The notes beneath the pieces were generated by a model, which saw only the letters and a program-made list of their open reading frames with translations, ran no database searches and was not told the DNA's origin. A DNA stretch of 64,000 bases from Mercurialis annua (taxonomy: Eukaryota; Streptophyta; Magnoliopsida; Malpighiales; Euphorbiaceae): contig NC_065571.1 of the NCBI RefSeq assembly GCF_937616625.2, forward strand, positions 25,618,201-25,682,200. Reading direction: 5' to 3'. Within the stretch, counting starts at the first letter, position 1. Each line of letters starts with the position of its first letter. Of the stretch, positions 1-11,143 are shown piece by piece. The translations under genes and the position numbers were made by a program.

Positions 1-647
1 ACTAAAAGCCTAAAACTTAACACGGCATACGAATGTTCAAATATAAAATATCCAAATGGCTCGGCCCGGGAGTAGCTCAACTCAACCACATCAGCTGCGA
101 CCAACCTCTTAATCCCAAGTGGTGGGTCCAACCCACTAGATACAGGGCTAAGGTTACTTTAACCGAGTTCACTCTCGTATAACATTCATATCATATGCGC
201 ATTTCATAATCTTAATGACAATCTAGACAGGCTAGACTGACTTAATTACTCGTGATCACGCAACATATTGCCACCCAATAGGTAGCTAGTTTCTTCGGAT
301 TCCATACTAGAGTCTCAGCTCAAACAATCATTCAAGTCATCAAGTCATCAAATCATATAAATGCGATGTATAAAATCATAATATATAAAAATAACTTTTA
401 TAAATAATACACGAAAGTAATTGCAACTCACTAAAACCGCTATCCCAAAACTGCATTATCACGATTCCACGAACGTAAGTTCCATGCCTCGCTTGATCCA
501 TTAGCTACTTTATCTCGTCGGTCTAATAGCTCGTCGATATGTCCATTTCCTATTCAAATCATACGTACGTTTAATTCATAAACATAAACTTAGTACTAAA
601 AGCCTAAGTTATAAACTTAGGTTAGCACGATCGTATTCCAAATATAA
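1..647. other. Anonymous AT-rich, transposon-like flank
   Basis: There is no open frame of note. The segment reads like the body of an old LTR, with phrases such as accgagtt and gcaactcact that resemble parts of the LTRs further on, but I could not assign it. A related phrase beginning actaaaagcctaa occurs at both 1 and 595, each followed within about 50 bases by caaatataa, which suggests an old direct repeat of about 594 bp. The solo LTR at 648 interrupts this sequence. Confidence 0.4.
643..647. repeat. Target-site duplication TATAA, left copy
   Basis: TATAA lies directly before the TGTCAC end of the solo LTR. The same five bases lie directly after its other end, at 3571-3575. Five bases is the usual duplication for Ty3/gypsy integrases. 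Confidence 0.88.
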
Positions 648-1241
648 TGTCACGACCCATTTTCATGAATCGCGACCGGCGCTAGGGTATGGGTAATGTA
701 GTACCAAAACCCGTAGCTAGCCTTTCAACTAACCATATAAACATATAAACCTGCAGAAAACCAATGCTCGTGGGCAACCGAGACTTCAGCCTAAATCTAG
801 CAGTTATAATATTCAACAGTTAATATAACATGCTTATCCAATTCTGAGTCTAAAATAGATTTATCATAAACCAATGTAAATAATATAACATGCCAAAGCA
901 ATATAACCAGTCGAACCAATCCGACAAAATATATAATAATAACAAAGACGTCTAGTTACTACTGCGGTCTAAGAATAAAACAGTTTTACAGTTTTATTAA
1001 AATAAAAGGAACCTCCGAGGACAAGTAAATGCGGAGATCACCAGACTCTCTCAGATCATAACCCTGGGGAAAATTGGGAAAACAACGGGGTCAGATATAC
1101 TGAGATGAGTTTATACCACTATCTACATTTATTAAGTGGAAAACCTTTAAAACCGTTTAAAACATTTAATAACGATATTACGAATAATAGTTGGAACCCT
1201 AATCCACAATTCTAAATAATAAACATAATCCAATAGGTCTG

Positions 1242-1362
1242 GTCCCGAGAGCTGAGCTACACCGAGTTACCACGGACCACACTTATACCAGAGTCCCGAG
1301 AGCTGAGCTACACCGAGTTACTCTACTTTGTCCCGAGAGCTACGCTCACACCGAGTTACCAC
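1242..1362 (-). repeat. Three short subrepeats inside the solo LTR
   Basis: The phrase GTCCCGAGAGCT followed by a CACCGAGTTA-type block occurs three times, starting at 1242, 1292 and 1330. The same trio sits at the matching place in the LTRs of the complete element (7291-7411 and 15542-15662), so it is an inherited part of this LTR lineage. Its role is unknown. Confidence 0.75.
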
Positions 1363-3521
1363 ATTTCCATATATACCTTACCCAGATCGATACCGGTGCG
1401 CACGCAGTCCTAATGATGCCCATTAGGTAGCATGTTCCAACTAGAAGCCATAATATAAAAACAGTTCGAAATATACGTACAGTATATATTTAATATTAAA
1501 ATAACAATTTACTTAATAAAGCGGTAAATAGTAAATACAAACTCACTGCTTGCTAATCCACGTGATAACCTGGCAAGCAACTAATCCTGTTTCGTCTCCG
1601 AAGCACGAACAGTCAACGAGTCTAAATAATATAAATAATTATTAAAAACAGACCCTAACTCTAGAGAGTACTAGACACCACATAGGACTAGCACAATTAA
1701 TAAGTCAGATATAGCTACACAAAGCAAACACAATATTTAATTAAATTATAATGCCATAAACCAAGCAAGTCTATTGAGTTCTCGCTTTAAAATCCGTTTC
1801 GAAAAAAATATTATTTAAATAATATTAAATAATAAATCGTATAAATATCCAAATAGTGGGCTAGCCGAGTTACCGATAACTACCAAGCTAACCTCACATG
1901 TCGGGCGATCCAAGTCTAACCCGACCCAAATATTTTATCAAAAATATAGATCATAGTTTATAATTCAAAAAATAATAATTTAATAAAATAATAATTATTA
2001 ATTAAAACGGAAATCAATAGCTTAAGTAAAATGACAAATAAGTACCGTCAATTACTTAACTAAAATTAGTTAAGAATAATTTAAAAGCTAAATTAAAATT
2101 TAGCCAAATTGGCACATCAAGCCAATATTCAAAATAATAATAATTACTCGAGTAATTATATAATTATATAAAAAAAGATATATAAATATCATTTTTCGAT
2201 TATAATTATCAAACACTTTTTTTTTATAATCGCAACTAATCTTATTTTCACTTTTAGAATAATAAGAAGAATTAGCAATTTAGAAATCAAAACGATAATT
2301 GAGAGTCGGTTTCAAATCCGTATTAATCAAATCAATAACCATTTAATAAATTTAAAACTAATATGTTTAACACCAATCATTAATAGTGATAATAAACAAA
2401 CCAACTAATAATAATAATAATGAACCCAACCACCATAACATAATTGAACATATACAGTACGTATCCAAATCCATATATTTATATGCCCATGAGTAATAAA
2501 TGGACCATAACAAATTGAATTAAAGGTTACTGCTACCTAATATAAAATCCAAACAACATAAGTCATAACAAAAGTGTAAGCCATGAATCAATTCAAATTA
2601 AAAGACACATGAATTCGAAATACAACCATTCCCGCCATTCACCATGTCCAAGAAAATTGAAACAAAAAGAGTGACAGTAACCTTAATTAGATTTCGGCCA
2701 ACACAATGAAAACAAGATAATTATTTGACAAATTCCTATACCAACCTCATAGCAATAAAATTACACAAATCTAACTCTGAGATACAATCTCAAATACACA
2801 AGAAATATATCATAAGGCAAGATCAAATCGGCAGTAACGGCAATAACTAAAACAGAAAACACAACTCAAAACGGTGAACCGTAACGACGTCCAATACGGA
2901 AAGATTTACGTACCATTAACGAATTTAAAATTTAGAATTGTAGAGGGTGATGTTATCTACAGCTGAGACGAGACAGATCCCAATTCGATGCTACAACGAA
3001 GAAGAACGAGCTAAGAAACGGAAGTGTCGCTTATCGGACATAGACTGAAAATAGAGAATAGAAGCTTACCGAATTCCAGAGATTGAGAGGGATGATAAGC
3101 TTGAGATTTTAAGAGTATTTTGATAGTAAAAGTGACGGCTAGGGTTTGTGTAGAGTGTGGAATAAATTAGAATTTTTAAACGATTTTAAAAGGTTAAAAA
3201 TATTAATATGAAAAGAAAAGGAAACGAGTACTGTACTGCTTTCAAACAATAGCTAAGGTCTTTAAATTTGGATATGCGCATGAAAGCTTAAATGGGTTGT
3301 ATGCATGGGCTTGTTAAATCATAATCAATTACATGGGTGTGAAAAATAAAATGCATAGGCCAATAAGACTCCAAATAATAATAAAACTTAAAGCATATAT
3401 GGGATTTATAGAATTCATGGACTTAATTAATTCATGGACCAAACCAATTAATTTATTCAAACAACGAATCAAACCATGAACTTGTAAGAGACTCCAAAAT
3501 TACAACCGGAAACTCATCTAA

Positions 3522-3548
3522 AATAATAATAATAATTATAATAATAAA
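3522..3548. repeat. AAT/ATA microsatellite
   Basis: A short run of aat/ata triplets lies close to the LTR end. It is low complexity with no implied function. Confidence 0.7.
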
Positions 3549-3570
3549 AAGAAAAATACGGGATATTACA

Positions 3571-3575
3571 TATAA
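3571..3575. repeat. Target-site duplication TATAA, right copy
   Basis: TATAA directly follows the terminal ATTACA of the solo LTR and matches 643-647. Confidence 0.88.
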
Positions 3576-3808
3576 GTCTTAACTTTGATTGTGTTCTAAC
3601 ATTTAGTCGAGATACTTGTTATATCTCTGGTTTATTGATTTTCAATCATAGGTTCCTTATATCACGAAATCCTAATTGAACACGTCATGTTCCATATCTA
3701 AATTTCTTATTTTCGTGGTCCGTATTTCCTTTTCAATGTCCGACACTTCAAAATTTGGAAACTAGGTCTTAATGGGGCGAGAACGCGAAAACAGGTAGGT
3801 TCGTGGGT

Positions 3809-3902
3809 TGTACGAGCGCACGAGAGGTTGTGTGCGTTCGCACAACCTTGTGTGCGGTCGCACACGGGTGTGCGCTCGCACACCTTGGTGTGCGATCGCA
3901 CT
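3809..3902. repeat. Cluster of 14-bp GTGCGNTCGCAC palindromes
   Basis: Four near-perfect palindromes of the form TGTGCG-N-TCGCACA start at 3831, 3851, 3869 and 3889, spaced 18-20 bp apart. A degenerate fifth lies near 3809. The central base is T, G, C and A in turn while the arms stay constant. Such a cluster may be a binding-site array or hairpin array in an old LTR promoter; this is inference only. Confidence 0.8.
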
Positions 3903-4777
3903 CCGTACTTAAACCTTCATTTCTTTAACTTAAACAGTTTGCCACTTTAATTCTTCATTTCTTAACTTAAACTATTTCTCTTTCAAACTTATCCTTTTAA
4001 CCAAACAGTTAATTATTCACTTTAACTCAATTACTTACGTATTATTTATATCAAAATAAATAGTACTAATCCAAAATTATTATTTTCCGTCAATAATCTT
4101 CTAATTTCTATTCTCGAAGCTTAATTGGCTAATTTACACTTTGATCCTTAAACTTTTCAAAAATTGCAATCTATCCCAATATGCATCCGCTTCCAAACGT
4201 TGATAAACGTTGATAAACGTTTCACCTTAACTCGCTAAAAAGGTGAAATGTTTGGATTTATTCCGTAACGTTTGTAAATGTTTGGCTTAAATCGCTAAAA
4301 AGGGGAAATGTTTGTTTTTGTTTCGTAATGTTTGTAAACGTTCAGCTTATATCGCTAAAAAAGTGAAACGTTTGGATTTGTTTCGTAACGTTTCCAAACG
4401 TTTGGCTTAAATCGCTAAAAATGTGAAACGTTTGGTTTTGTTCCGTAACGTTTGCAAATGTTTGGTTTAAATCGCTAAAAAGGAAAAACGTTTAGATTTG
4501 TTTCGTAACTTTTGTAAACGTTTACTGTAAATCGCAAAAAATATGAAACGTTTGGATTTGTTTCACAACGTTTTAAATGTTTGGCTTAAACTAGTAACGT
4601 TTGTAAGCGTTTGACTACAACCCCCATTTTAGAAAATTAAGCAAAACGTTTAACGTTATGGAACAAAAAAAGGGAAACGTTTGGATTTGTTTCGTAACGT
4701 TAGTAAAGGTTTGGCTGAAATCACTAAAATGGGAAAATGCTTGGATATGTTTCATAACATTTGTAAACGTTATGTTT

Positions 4778-4918
4778 TATCGATTTAAGCCAAATATTTA
4801 CAAACGTTACGAAACAAATCAAAACGTTTAACCTTTTTAGAGATTTAAGCCCAACGTTTCGCCTTTTTAGCTATTTAAGCCAAACGTTTACAAACGTTAC
4901 GGAACAAATCCAAACGTT
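4778..4918 (-). repeat. Short inverted block within the left array
   Basis: About 140 bp (roughly two units) lie in the opposite orientation to their neighbours. The right edge falls in the palindrome ccaaacgtttgg at about 4911-4922, so the array folds back on itself there. Confidence 0.8.
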
Positions 4919-6360
4919 TGGTATTGTTCTGTAACGTTTATAAACGTTTGGCTTAAATTGCTAAAAATATGAAACGTTTTGATTTATTTCATAACGTGTT
5001 TCACTTAAATCACTAAAAAGGTGAAATTCTTGGATTTGTTTCATAACATTTGTAAACGTTTGGCTTATATCGCTAAAAAGGTGAAACGTTTAGATTTATT
5101 TTGTAACGTTTGTAAATATTTGGCTTCAATCTCTAAAAAGGTGAAACGTTTGGATTTGTTTTGTAACATTTGTAAACGTTTGGCACAAATTGCTAAAAAG
5201 GTGAAAAGTTTGGATTTGTTTCGTAACGTTTGTAAACATTTGGCTTAAATTGCTAAAATGGGGAAACGTTTCGATTTGTTTCGTAACGTTTGTAAACGTT
5301 TGGCTTAAATCGCTAAAAAGGGGAAACATTTGGATTTGTTTCGTAACGTTCGTAAACGTTTGGTTTAAATCGCTAAAATGGGGAAACTTTTGGTTTTGTT
5401 TCATAAATGTTTGCCTTAAATCGCTAAAAAGGTAAAACATTTGGTTTTGTGAACGTTTGGTTTTGTTCTGTAACGTTTATAAACGTTTGGGTTAAATCGC
5501 TAAAAATATGAAAACTTTGGATTTGTTTTTTAATGTTTGTAAACGTTTGGCTTAAATCGATAAAAAGTTGAAACGTTTAGATTTGTTTGTTTGTAAACGT
5601 TTGGCTTAAATTGCTAAAAATGTGACACGTTTGGTTTTGTTTCGTAACGTTTGTGAACATTTGGCTTAAATAGCTAAAATATGAAAAAATTCTATTTGTT
5701 CCGTAACATTTGTAACCGTTGGGCTTCAATCGCTGAAAAGGTGAAAACATTTGGATTTGTTTCGTAACGTTTGTAAACGTTTGGCTTAAATCGCTAAAAT
5801 GGGGAGACGTTTGGTTTTGTTTTGTATCATTTGTAAACGTTTGGTTTAAATATCTAAAAATATGAAACATTTGGATTTGTTTCGTAACATTTTAAACGTT
5901 TGGTTTTTTTTCGAAATGTTTGTTAACGTTTGCCTTTAATCGCTAGAAAGGTGAAACATTTGCTTTTGTTCCGTAATGTTTGTAAACGTTTGGCTTAAAT
6001 TGCTAAAAAGGGGAAACGCTTGGATTTCTTTCGTAATGTTTTAAATGTTTTGTTTTGTTTCGTAACGTTTGTAAACATTTCGGTTAAATCGCTAAAAAGG
6101 TGAACTGTTTTGGTTTCTTTCGCAACGTTTGTAAACGTTTAGATTAAATCGCTGAAAAGATGAAACGTTTGGATTTGTTTCGTAACGTTTGTAAATGTTT
6201 GGCTTAAGGAGGAAATGTTTGGATTTATTTCGTAACGTTTGTAATCGTTTGATTTTGTTTCGTAACGTTTGTAAACATTTGGCTTAAATCGCTAAAAAGG
6301 TGAAACGTTTGTTTTTGTTTCGTAACGTTTGTAAACATTTGGCTAAAATCGCTAAAAAGG

Positions 6361-6696
6361 TAAACGTTACGAAACAAATCCCTAAATTCATTGTAAACTC
6401 TTGGTTTTAGAACACTGCAAAACAAAACCACACGTTTCCTGTTTTTAGCGATTTAAGCCAAACGTTTACAAACGTTACAAAACAAAACCAAACGTTTACA
6501 AACGTTACAAAACAAATTCAAATGTTTCACCCTTTTAAAAATTTAAGCCAAACGTTTACAAATGTTACGAAACAAATCCAAACGTTTCCCCTTTTTAGCG
6601 ATATATGCCAAACGTTTACAAACGTTTTGAAACAAATCCAAACGTTTCCCCATTTTAGAAATTTAAGCCAAACGTTATGAAACAAATCCAAACATT
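6361..6696 (-). repeat. Inverted block with a non-repeat patch, up to the element insertion
   Basis: Units read in R orientation from about 6361. Next to the switch, about 6380-6425 holds roughly 45 bases that do not fit the 60-bp unit (tcattgtaaactcttgg and following). Past the insertion the R orientation continues at 17769, so this was one block before the element arrived. Confidence 0.8.
6692..6696. repeat. Target-site duplication ACATT, left copy
   Basis: These are the last five bases of the tandem repeat before TGTCAC. They match 17769-17773 exactly. Confidence 0.92.
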
Positions 6697-7290
6697 TGTC
6701 ACGACCCATTTTCATGAATCGCGACCGGCGCTAGGGTATGGGTAATGTAGTACCGAAACCCGTAGCTAGCCTTTCATTTAACACATAAACACATAAACCT
6801 GCATAAAACCAGTGCTCGGGGGCAACCGAGACTTCAGCCTAAATCTAGCAGTTATAATATTCAAAAGTTAATATAACATATTTATTCAATTCCGAGTCTA
6901 AAATAGATTCATCATAAACCAATGTAAATAACATAGCATGCCAAAGCAATATAACCAGTCGAACCAATCCGACAAAAATGTATAATAATGATAAAGACGT
7001 CTAGTTACTACTGCGGTCTAAGAATAAAACAGTTTCACAGTTTTACTAAAATAAAAGGGAACCTCCGAGGAAAAGTAAATGCGGAGATCACCAGACTCTC
7101 TCAGATCATAACCCTGGGGAAAATTGGGAAAACAATGGGGTCAGATATACTGAGATGAGTTTATACCACTATCTACATTTATTAAGTGGAAAACCTTTAA
7201 AACGTTTAAAACATTTAATAACAATATTACGGATAATAGTTGGAACCCTAATCCACAATTCTAAATAAATATCACAATCCAATAGGTCTG

Positions 7291-7411
7291 GTCCCGAGAG
7301 CTGAACTACACCGAGTTACCACTGACCACACTTATACCAGAGTCCCGAGAGCTAAGCTACACCGAGTTACTCTACCTGGTCCCGAGAGCTATGCTCACAC
7401 CGAGTTACCAC
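7291..7411 (-). repeat. Three-copy subrepeat in the 3' LTR
   Basis: Three GTCCCGAGAGCT-type phrases, each followed by CACCGAGTTAC-type sequence. They match the solo LTR (1242-1362) and the 5' LTR. Confidence 0.75.
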
Positions 7412-8120
7412 ATTTCTATATATACCTTACCCAGATCAATACCGGTGCGCACGCAGTCCTAATGATGCCCATTAGGTAGCATGTTCTAACTAAGAGCCAT
7501 AATATAAAACAGTTCGAAATATACGTACAGTATATATATTTAATATTAAAATAACAATTTACTTAATAAAGCGGTAAATAGTAAGTATAAACTCACTGCT
7601 TGCTAATCCACGTGAAAAACCGGCAAGCAACAAATCCTGGTTCGCCTCTGAAGCACGAACAGTAGACGGGTCTAGACAAATAAAATAATTATTAAAAACA
7701 GACCCTAACTCTAGAGAGTACTAGACACCACATAGGACTAGCGCAAATAACATGTCGGAATAAACAATCCAAAGCACACACAAATAATACCCATTAGGAA
7801 ATAAAGCACAATTAATATAAGTCTATTGAGTTCTCGCTTAAAATCCAATTTATAAATATTATTTAATAATCTTTAAATAATAATTAATTTCCAAATAGTG
7901 GGTTAGCCGAGTTATCACAAACTACCAAGTTAACCTCATTTGTCGGGCGACCCAAGTCTAACCCGACTCAAAACGTTTATCAAATATAAACCCAAATTTA
8001 TATTTATAAAATAAATTAACAAAATAATAATCCATTTTAAAAGCGGAACTCAATAACTTTAATTTCAAGTAACCCAAGTTACGACCCAAAAATCTAACCA
8101 TTTTAAGTTCATAAAAGTTT

Positions 8121-8174
8121 AGGGACTAAATTGTACTTTTGCCAATTAGGGACTAAATTGTACTTTTGCCAATT
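8121..8174. repeat. 27-bp tandem duplication in the 3' LTR
   Basis: Two exact adjacent copies of a 27-base phrase that begins agggactaaattgta and ends ttttgccaatt. The 5' LTR has the same pair at 16372-16425 with two mismatches, so the duplication predates this insertion. Confidence 0.85.
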
Positions 8175-9248
8175 TGGTATCCAAAATCAATTTAATTGCT
8201 TTTGTTTATAATAAAAATAAGATATAAAATTACTTATCACAAATCCACTTAATTAAGTTATAAAAATAAGTTCAGGGACTAAATTATAATTTAGCCACTT
8301 TTGACATAACGACATTTGAAGGCAAATATAATTACCCGAGTAATTATATTAACTTAAATTTTAAAAACTATAAATTACAATTTGTTAATTAAAAATTAAA
8401 TCAAAATCCTATTTATTATCGAATAAAAGACAAAGTTTAACCTAAGGGATTTCTTTGAATTAGTTAAACAATATTCATGACCAATATGGCCATTTGGCCA
8501 TCTTCTCATTTTCAAACAACAAACAGCCCCGCCTTACAGATTCATCCAATAACTCCATTAATGAACATGAACTGAAACTTCCTAAACAACCTAATGCTAA
8601 TAAGCAAACCAAAATCTAACATCAATTCAAACAACACAACATTTGACATAAACACCAAGAATTAACTCAAGAACATCACTGCAATTTAATCATCTCGAGA
8701 ACGACGAGCAACAATCTGGAATAACAAAACTCATTGAAAGCTTTAACGAACGACAACCCAGGAGATTTATAATCATATACAAGCAAAATCAAAACCAAAA
8801 GAGGAAGGAATGGTTCGGCAGAAACATTAAAGCAAAACAGAAAACACATTTGCGTACAAAAACGATGAAACGGCGACGATAAAAACGAGGTCGATTACGT
8901 ACCGTTTTGCAAAACCGAGATAGGGAATCGAAGGTACGTGAGTCTAGAACGTCTGGAATCAAACGGTTCTGATTTCGATTAAGAAACGAGCAAGAACGAA
9001 TCAGAAAACCGAAGGACGTTTCAAGAGAAAACTGAAATCAAAAGAATCAAAGATACTTACTGAACAGCGATCTTTGGAGGATGATTACGGCTTCGTTTCT
9101 CAGCGAAAGAACAAACGAAAAATGTCTAGGCCTACCTTGCAGCGTGATCTAGGTTTTTTATGAAGAAACCGACTTAAAATAATGCAAGAAAACGGGCCGT
9201 AAACGAGGTCGAAAAGGGCCAAACGAATGGGTCCAAGGGGATATTGGT

Positions 9249-9365
9249 TTCTCGAACGGGAATGGCCTTCCAGGCCTGATTCCCGTTCGAGAATGGCCTG
9301 GTCTCGAACGAGACCAGGCCCAAAAGAGGAATTCCCGTTCGAGAATCCCAATTCTCGAACGGGAA
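9249..9365. promoter_or_regulatory. Cluster of three inverted repeats in U3 (3' LTR copy)
   Basis: Three dyads are packed in 117 bp. First, TTCTCGAACGGGAA (9249-9262) pairs perfectly with 9280-9293. Second, GGCCTGGTCTCG (9295-9306) pairs with 9309-9320 across two bases. Third, 9331-9346 pairs with 9351-9365 across four bases, 15 pairs. The cluster lies about 160-275 bases inside the LTR start in the element's direction, which is U3, upstream of the expected promoter. Four TTCnnGAA motifs occur in the arms, the form of a paired heat-shock-element half site. A regulatory role is inference. Confidence 0.7.
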
Positions 9366-9522
9366 AATTAAATTTCTTTTTTTTATATTTTAAAACAACT
9401 CAAATCGAACCTAAAATGAATCGAACCACGAACTTTCACGAAACTTAAAATACTCCTCAAAACACACCCGGAACCACGTCGGAAATTAAAAAGAATACTT
9501 TAAAATTTTCCTGGATATTACA

Positions 9523-9534
9523 TTCTCCCCAACT
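9523..9534 (-). other. Polypurine tract of the Tekay-like element
   Basis: The minus strand reads AGTTGGGGAGAA directly before the 3' LTR start TGTAATATCC. The tract primes plus-strand DNA synthesis. The preceding phrase TTCGAGGACGAA is also kept in the gene-less element at 24454-24463. Confidence 0.9.
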
Positions 9535-9639
9535 AATTAAAAATTCGTCCTCGAATTTAACACGATAAGCAATTACCATTAGAACAACACGTAACACAAG
9601 TAAAAATCATAAAAGTCACAGAAATCAAGATATCGTACC
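9535..9639 (-). other. Untranslated spacer between gag-pol and polypurine tract
   Basis: About 105 bases between the polyprotein stop codon and the polypurine tract, with no open frame. Confidence 0.7.
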
Positions 9640-10503
9640 TCACGGAAATAGAAAAGGATAGCGATTCCGGATATCCGACTCGGTCTCCCAAGTACACTCC
9701 TCTACAGAATGATTGCGCCAGAGAACTTTGACCATCGGAATCTCCTTGTTCCGCAATTTACGCACTTGCGTATCAACAATCTCAACTGGCTGCTCCTCAT
9801 AGGACAGCTCCTGGTCAATCTCCACACTCTGAGGCACAATCACGTGCGAAGGATCAGAAATGCACTTTCTCAACATAGAAACATGAAACACAGGATGTAC
9901 TAACGACATGTCTGGCGGTAGAACCAGACGATAAGCCACAGCTCCAATCCTTTCTGAAATCTCATAAGGACCAACATACCTCGGTGCCAACTTCCCCTTG
10001 ACAACAAAACGAACCACGCCCTTCATAGGCGAAACCCGAAGAAACACGAAATCACCAACATGAAACTCAATGTCTTTCCTCTTCGGATCAGCATAACTCT
10101 TATGCCGACTAAAAGCAGTCTCTAACCTCCGTTTGATCAACGGTACCTTCTCTGAGGTAATCTGAATAATCTCCGCTCCCGAGAGTTTAAGCTCTCCGAC
10201 CTCCTCCCAACAGATATGAGATCTACACTTGCGCCCGTACAAAGCCTCATACGGCGCCATCTTGATACTCGCATGGTAACTGTTGTTATAAGAAAACTCA
10301 ATCAACGGCAAATAAGTATCCCAGCTACCCCGAAAATCAAGAACACACATCCTGAGCATATCCTCCAACGTCTGAATAGTCCTCTCAGACTGACCGTTAG
10401 TCTGAGGATGAAAAGCTGTACTGAAATCCAATCGAGAACCCAAGGATTCCTGTAACGCTTTCCAGAACCTCGAAGTAAACACAGAACCTCTGTCTGAAAC
10501 AAT
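9640..10503 (-). pseudogene. Integrase C-terminal half with GPY/F and chromodomain
   Basis: These 288 codons lie in a frame shifted relative to the upstream half. Numbering from an upstream codon at 10530, the second and third catalytic residues are D13 (SDRG) and E49 (NGQSER). A GPY/F module lies at about 181-222 with GPY at 187-189. A C-terminal chromodomain-like module spans about 243-293, with [19 protein letters not shown] and ECTWE. Modules of this kind in chromoviruses are thought to direct insertion to chromatin marked by methylated histone H3. This copy does lie in a satellite array. The stop is TGA at 9642-9640. Confidence 0.93.
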
Positions 10504-10504
10504 A

Positions 10505-11143
10505 GACCGGTACACCATGCAGACTGACAATCTTGTCGATGTACAACTGAGCCAACCTCGAAGCAGTATACGAAACCTTAATCGGAAGGAAATGAGCTGA
10601 CTTGGTCATACGGTCAACTATAACCCAGATGGAATCGTACCCCTGTCGAGTACGTGGTAAACCAACCACAAAATCCATAACAATCCGCTCCCACTTCCAC
10701 TCTGGAATAGGTAGTGGCTGCAGATAGCCAAAAGGTCTCTGATGCTCCAGCTTCACCTGCTGGCACATCAGACACTTAGAAACATACTCAGCGACATTCT
10801 TCTTCATCCCGCTCCACCAGTAGGTACCCTTATGATCATGGTACATCTTAGTAGAACCCGGATGAACACTATAAGCAGACTTGTGCGCTTCCTCCAGAAT
10901 CTGGTCCCTCAAAGCATCTGAATCCGGAACACACAATCTCGAACCATGTCTCAGAACACCATCCACAAAAGTAAACTCAGAATTACCGTCCTGCTGAACC
11001 TCCTCAATAATCCGTTTCAACTGTGGATCCTCAGCTTGTAAAGCTTTGATCTGATCAATCAAAACGGGTTGCACTTGCAACTGTGCTAACAAACAACCAG
11101 CCTGAGAAATCTGAAATCCATAGCCTGAAGCTATCAATCTGTG
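10505..11143 (-). pseudogene. Integrase N-terminal half (zinc domain and first catalytic residue)
   Basis: These 213 codons follow the TGA at 11146-11144 in the same frame. Counting from the codon at 11137, an HHCC zinc-binding domain is visible with H85, H92, C122 and C125 (HPGSTKMYH, KCLMCQQVK). The integrase core follows, with D155 in MDFVVGLP as the first acidic residue and [13 protein letters not shown] after it. The meaningful frame ends at HGVPV (10505); after that the frame reads nonsense for about 35 codons. Integrase would join the DNA copy to the chromosome. Confidence 0.92.

Larger units (their letters stand above)
648..3570 (-). mobile_element. Solo LTR of a Tekay-like Ty3/gypsy element
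   Basis: This is a 2,923-bp LTR standing alone, with no internal region, primer site or partner LTR next to it. On the plus strand it starts TGTCACGACCC and ends GGATATTACA, so on its own strand it runs TGTAATATCC to GGGTCGTGACA with TG...CA ends. It is flanked by a perfect 5-bp duplication TATAA (643-647 and 3571-3575). That is the mark of insertion followed by recombination between the two LTRs. The first few hundred plus-strand bases (the LTR 3' end) match the LTRs at 6697 and 14949 closely. The middle is diverged, so this is a related but distinct subfamily. Confidence 0.9.
3571..4191. other. Anonymous transposon-like spacer before the tandem repeat
   Basis: No gene is seen. The first 330 bases include a GC-richer stretch (about 3770-3905) with a palindrome cluster. 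The remainder is AT-rich and ends in a phrase like those common in plant LTRs (actttgatccttaaac). It is probably the other half of the sequence interrupted by the solo LTR. The tandem repeat begins near 4192. Confidence 0.45.
4192..6696. repeat. 60-bp tandem repeat array, left segment
   Basis: Degenerate copies of the 60-bp unit run to the target site of the Tekay-like element. By orientation (F = aaacgtttggatttg reads on the plus strand; R = the reverse): F 4192-4777, R 4778-4918, F 4919-6360, R 6361-6696. Copies here are noisier than in the right-hand array, with shortened units and extra AACGTTT pieces, as expected at the edge of an array. The first recognisable pieces are repeated gataaacgtt motifs near 4200. 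Confidence 0.93.
6697..9522 (-). repeat. 3' LTR of the Tekay-like element
   Basis: This LTR is 2,826 bp and nearly identical to the copy at 14949-17768. Plus-strand ends are TGTCACGACC and GGATATTACA. It contains the three-copy subrepeat (7291-7411), a perfect 27-bp tandem duplication (8121-8174) and the inverted-repeat cluster near its U3 start (9249-9365). Confidence 0.95.

Noticed and set aside
4192..6696. Telomere-type repeat
   Set aside because: No TTTAGGG runs are present. The T-rich motif is the 60-bp satellite.
9100..9351. 83-codon minus-strand open frame in the 3' LTR
   Set aside because: It runs through the U3 palindrome cluster and is an effect of its GC-richer sequence. No known domain.
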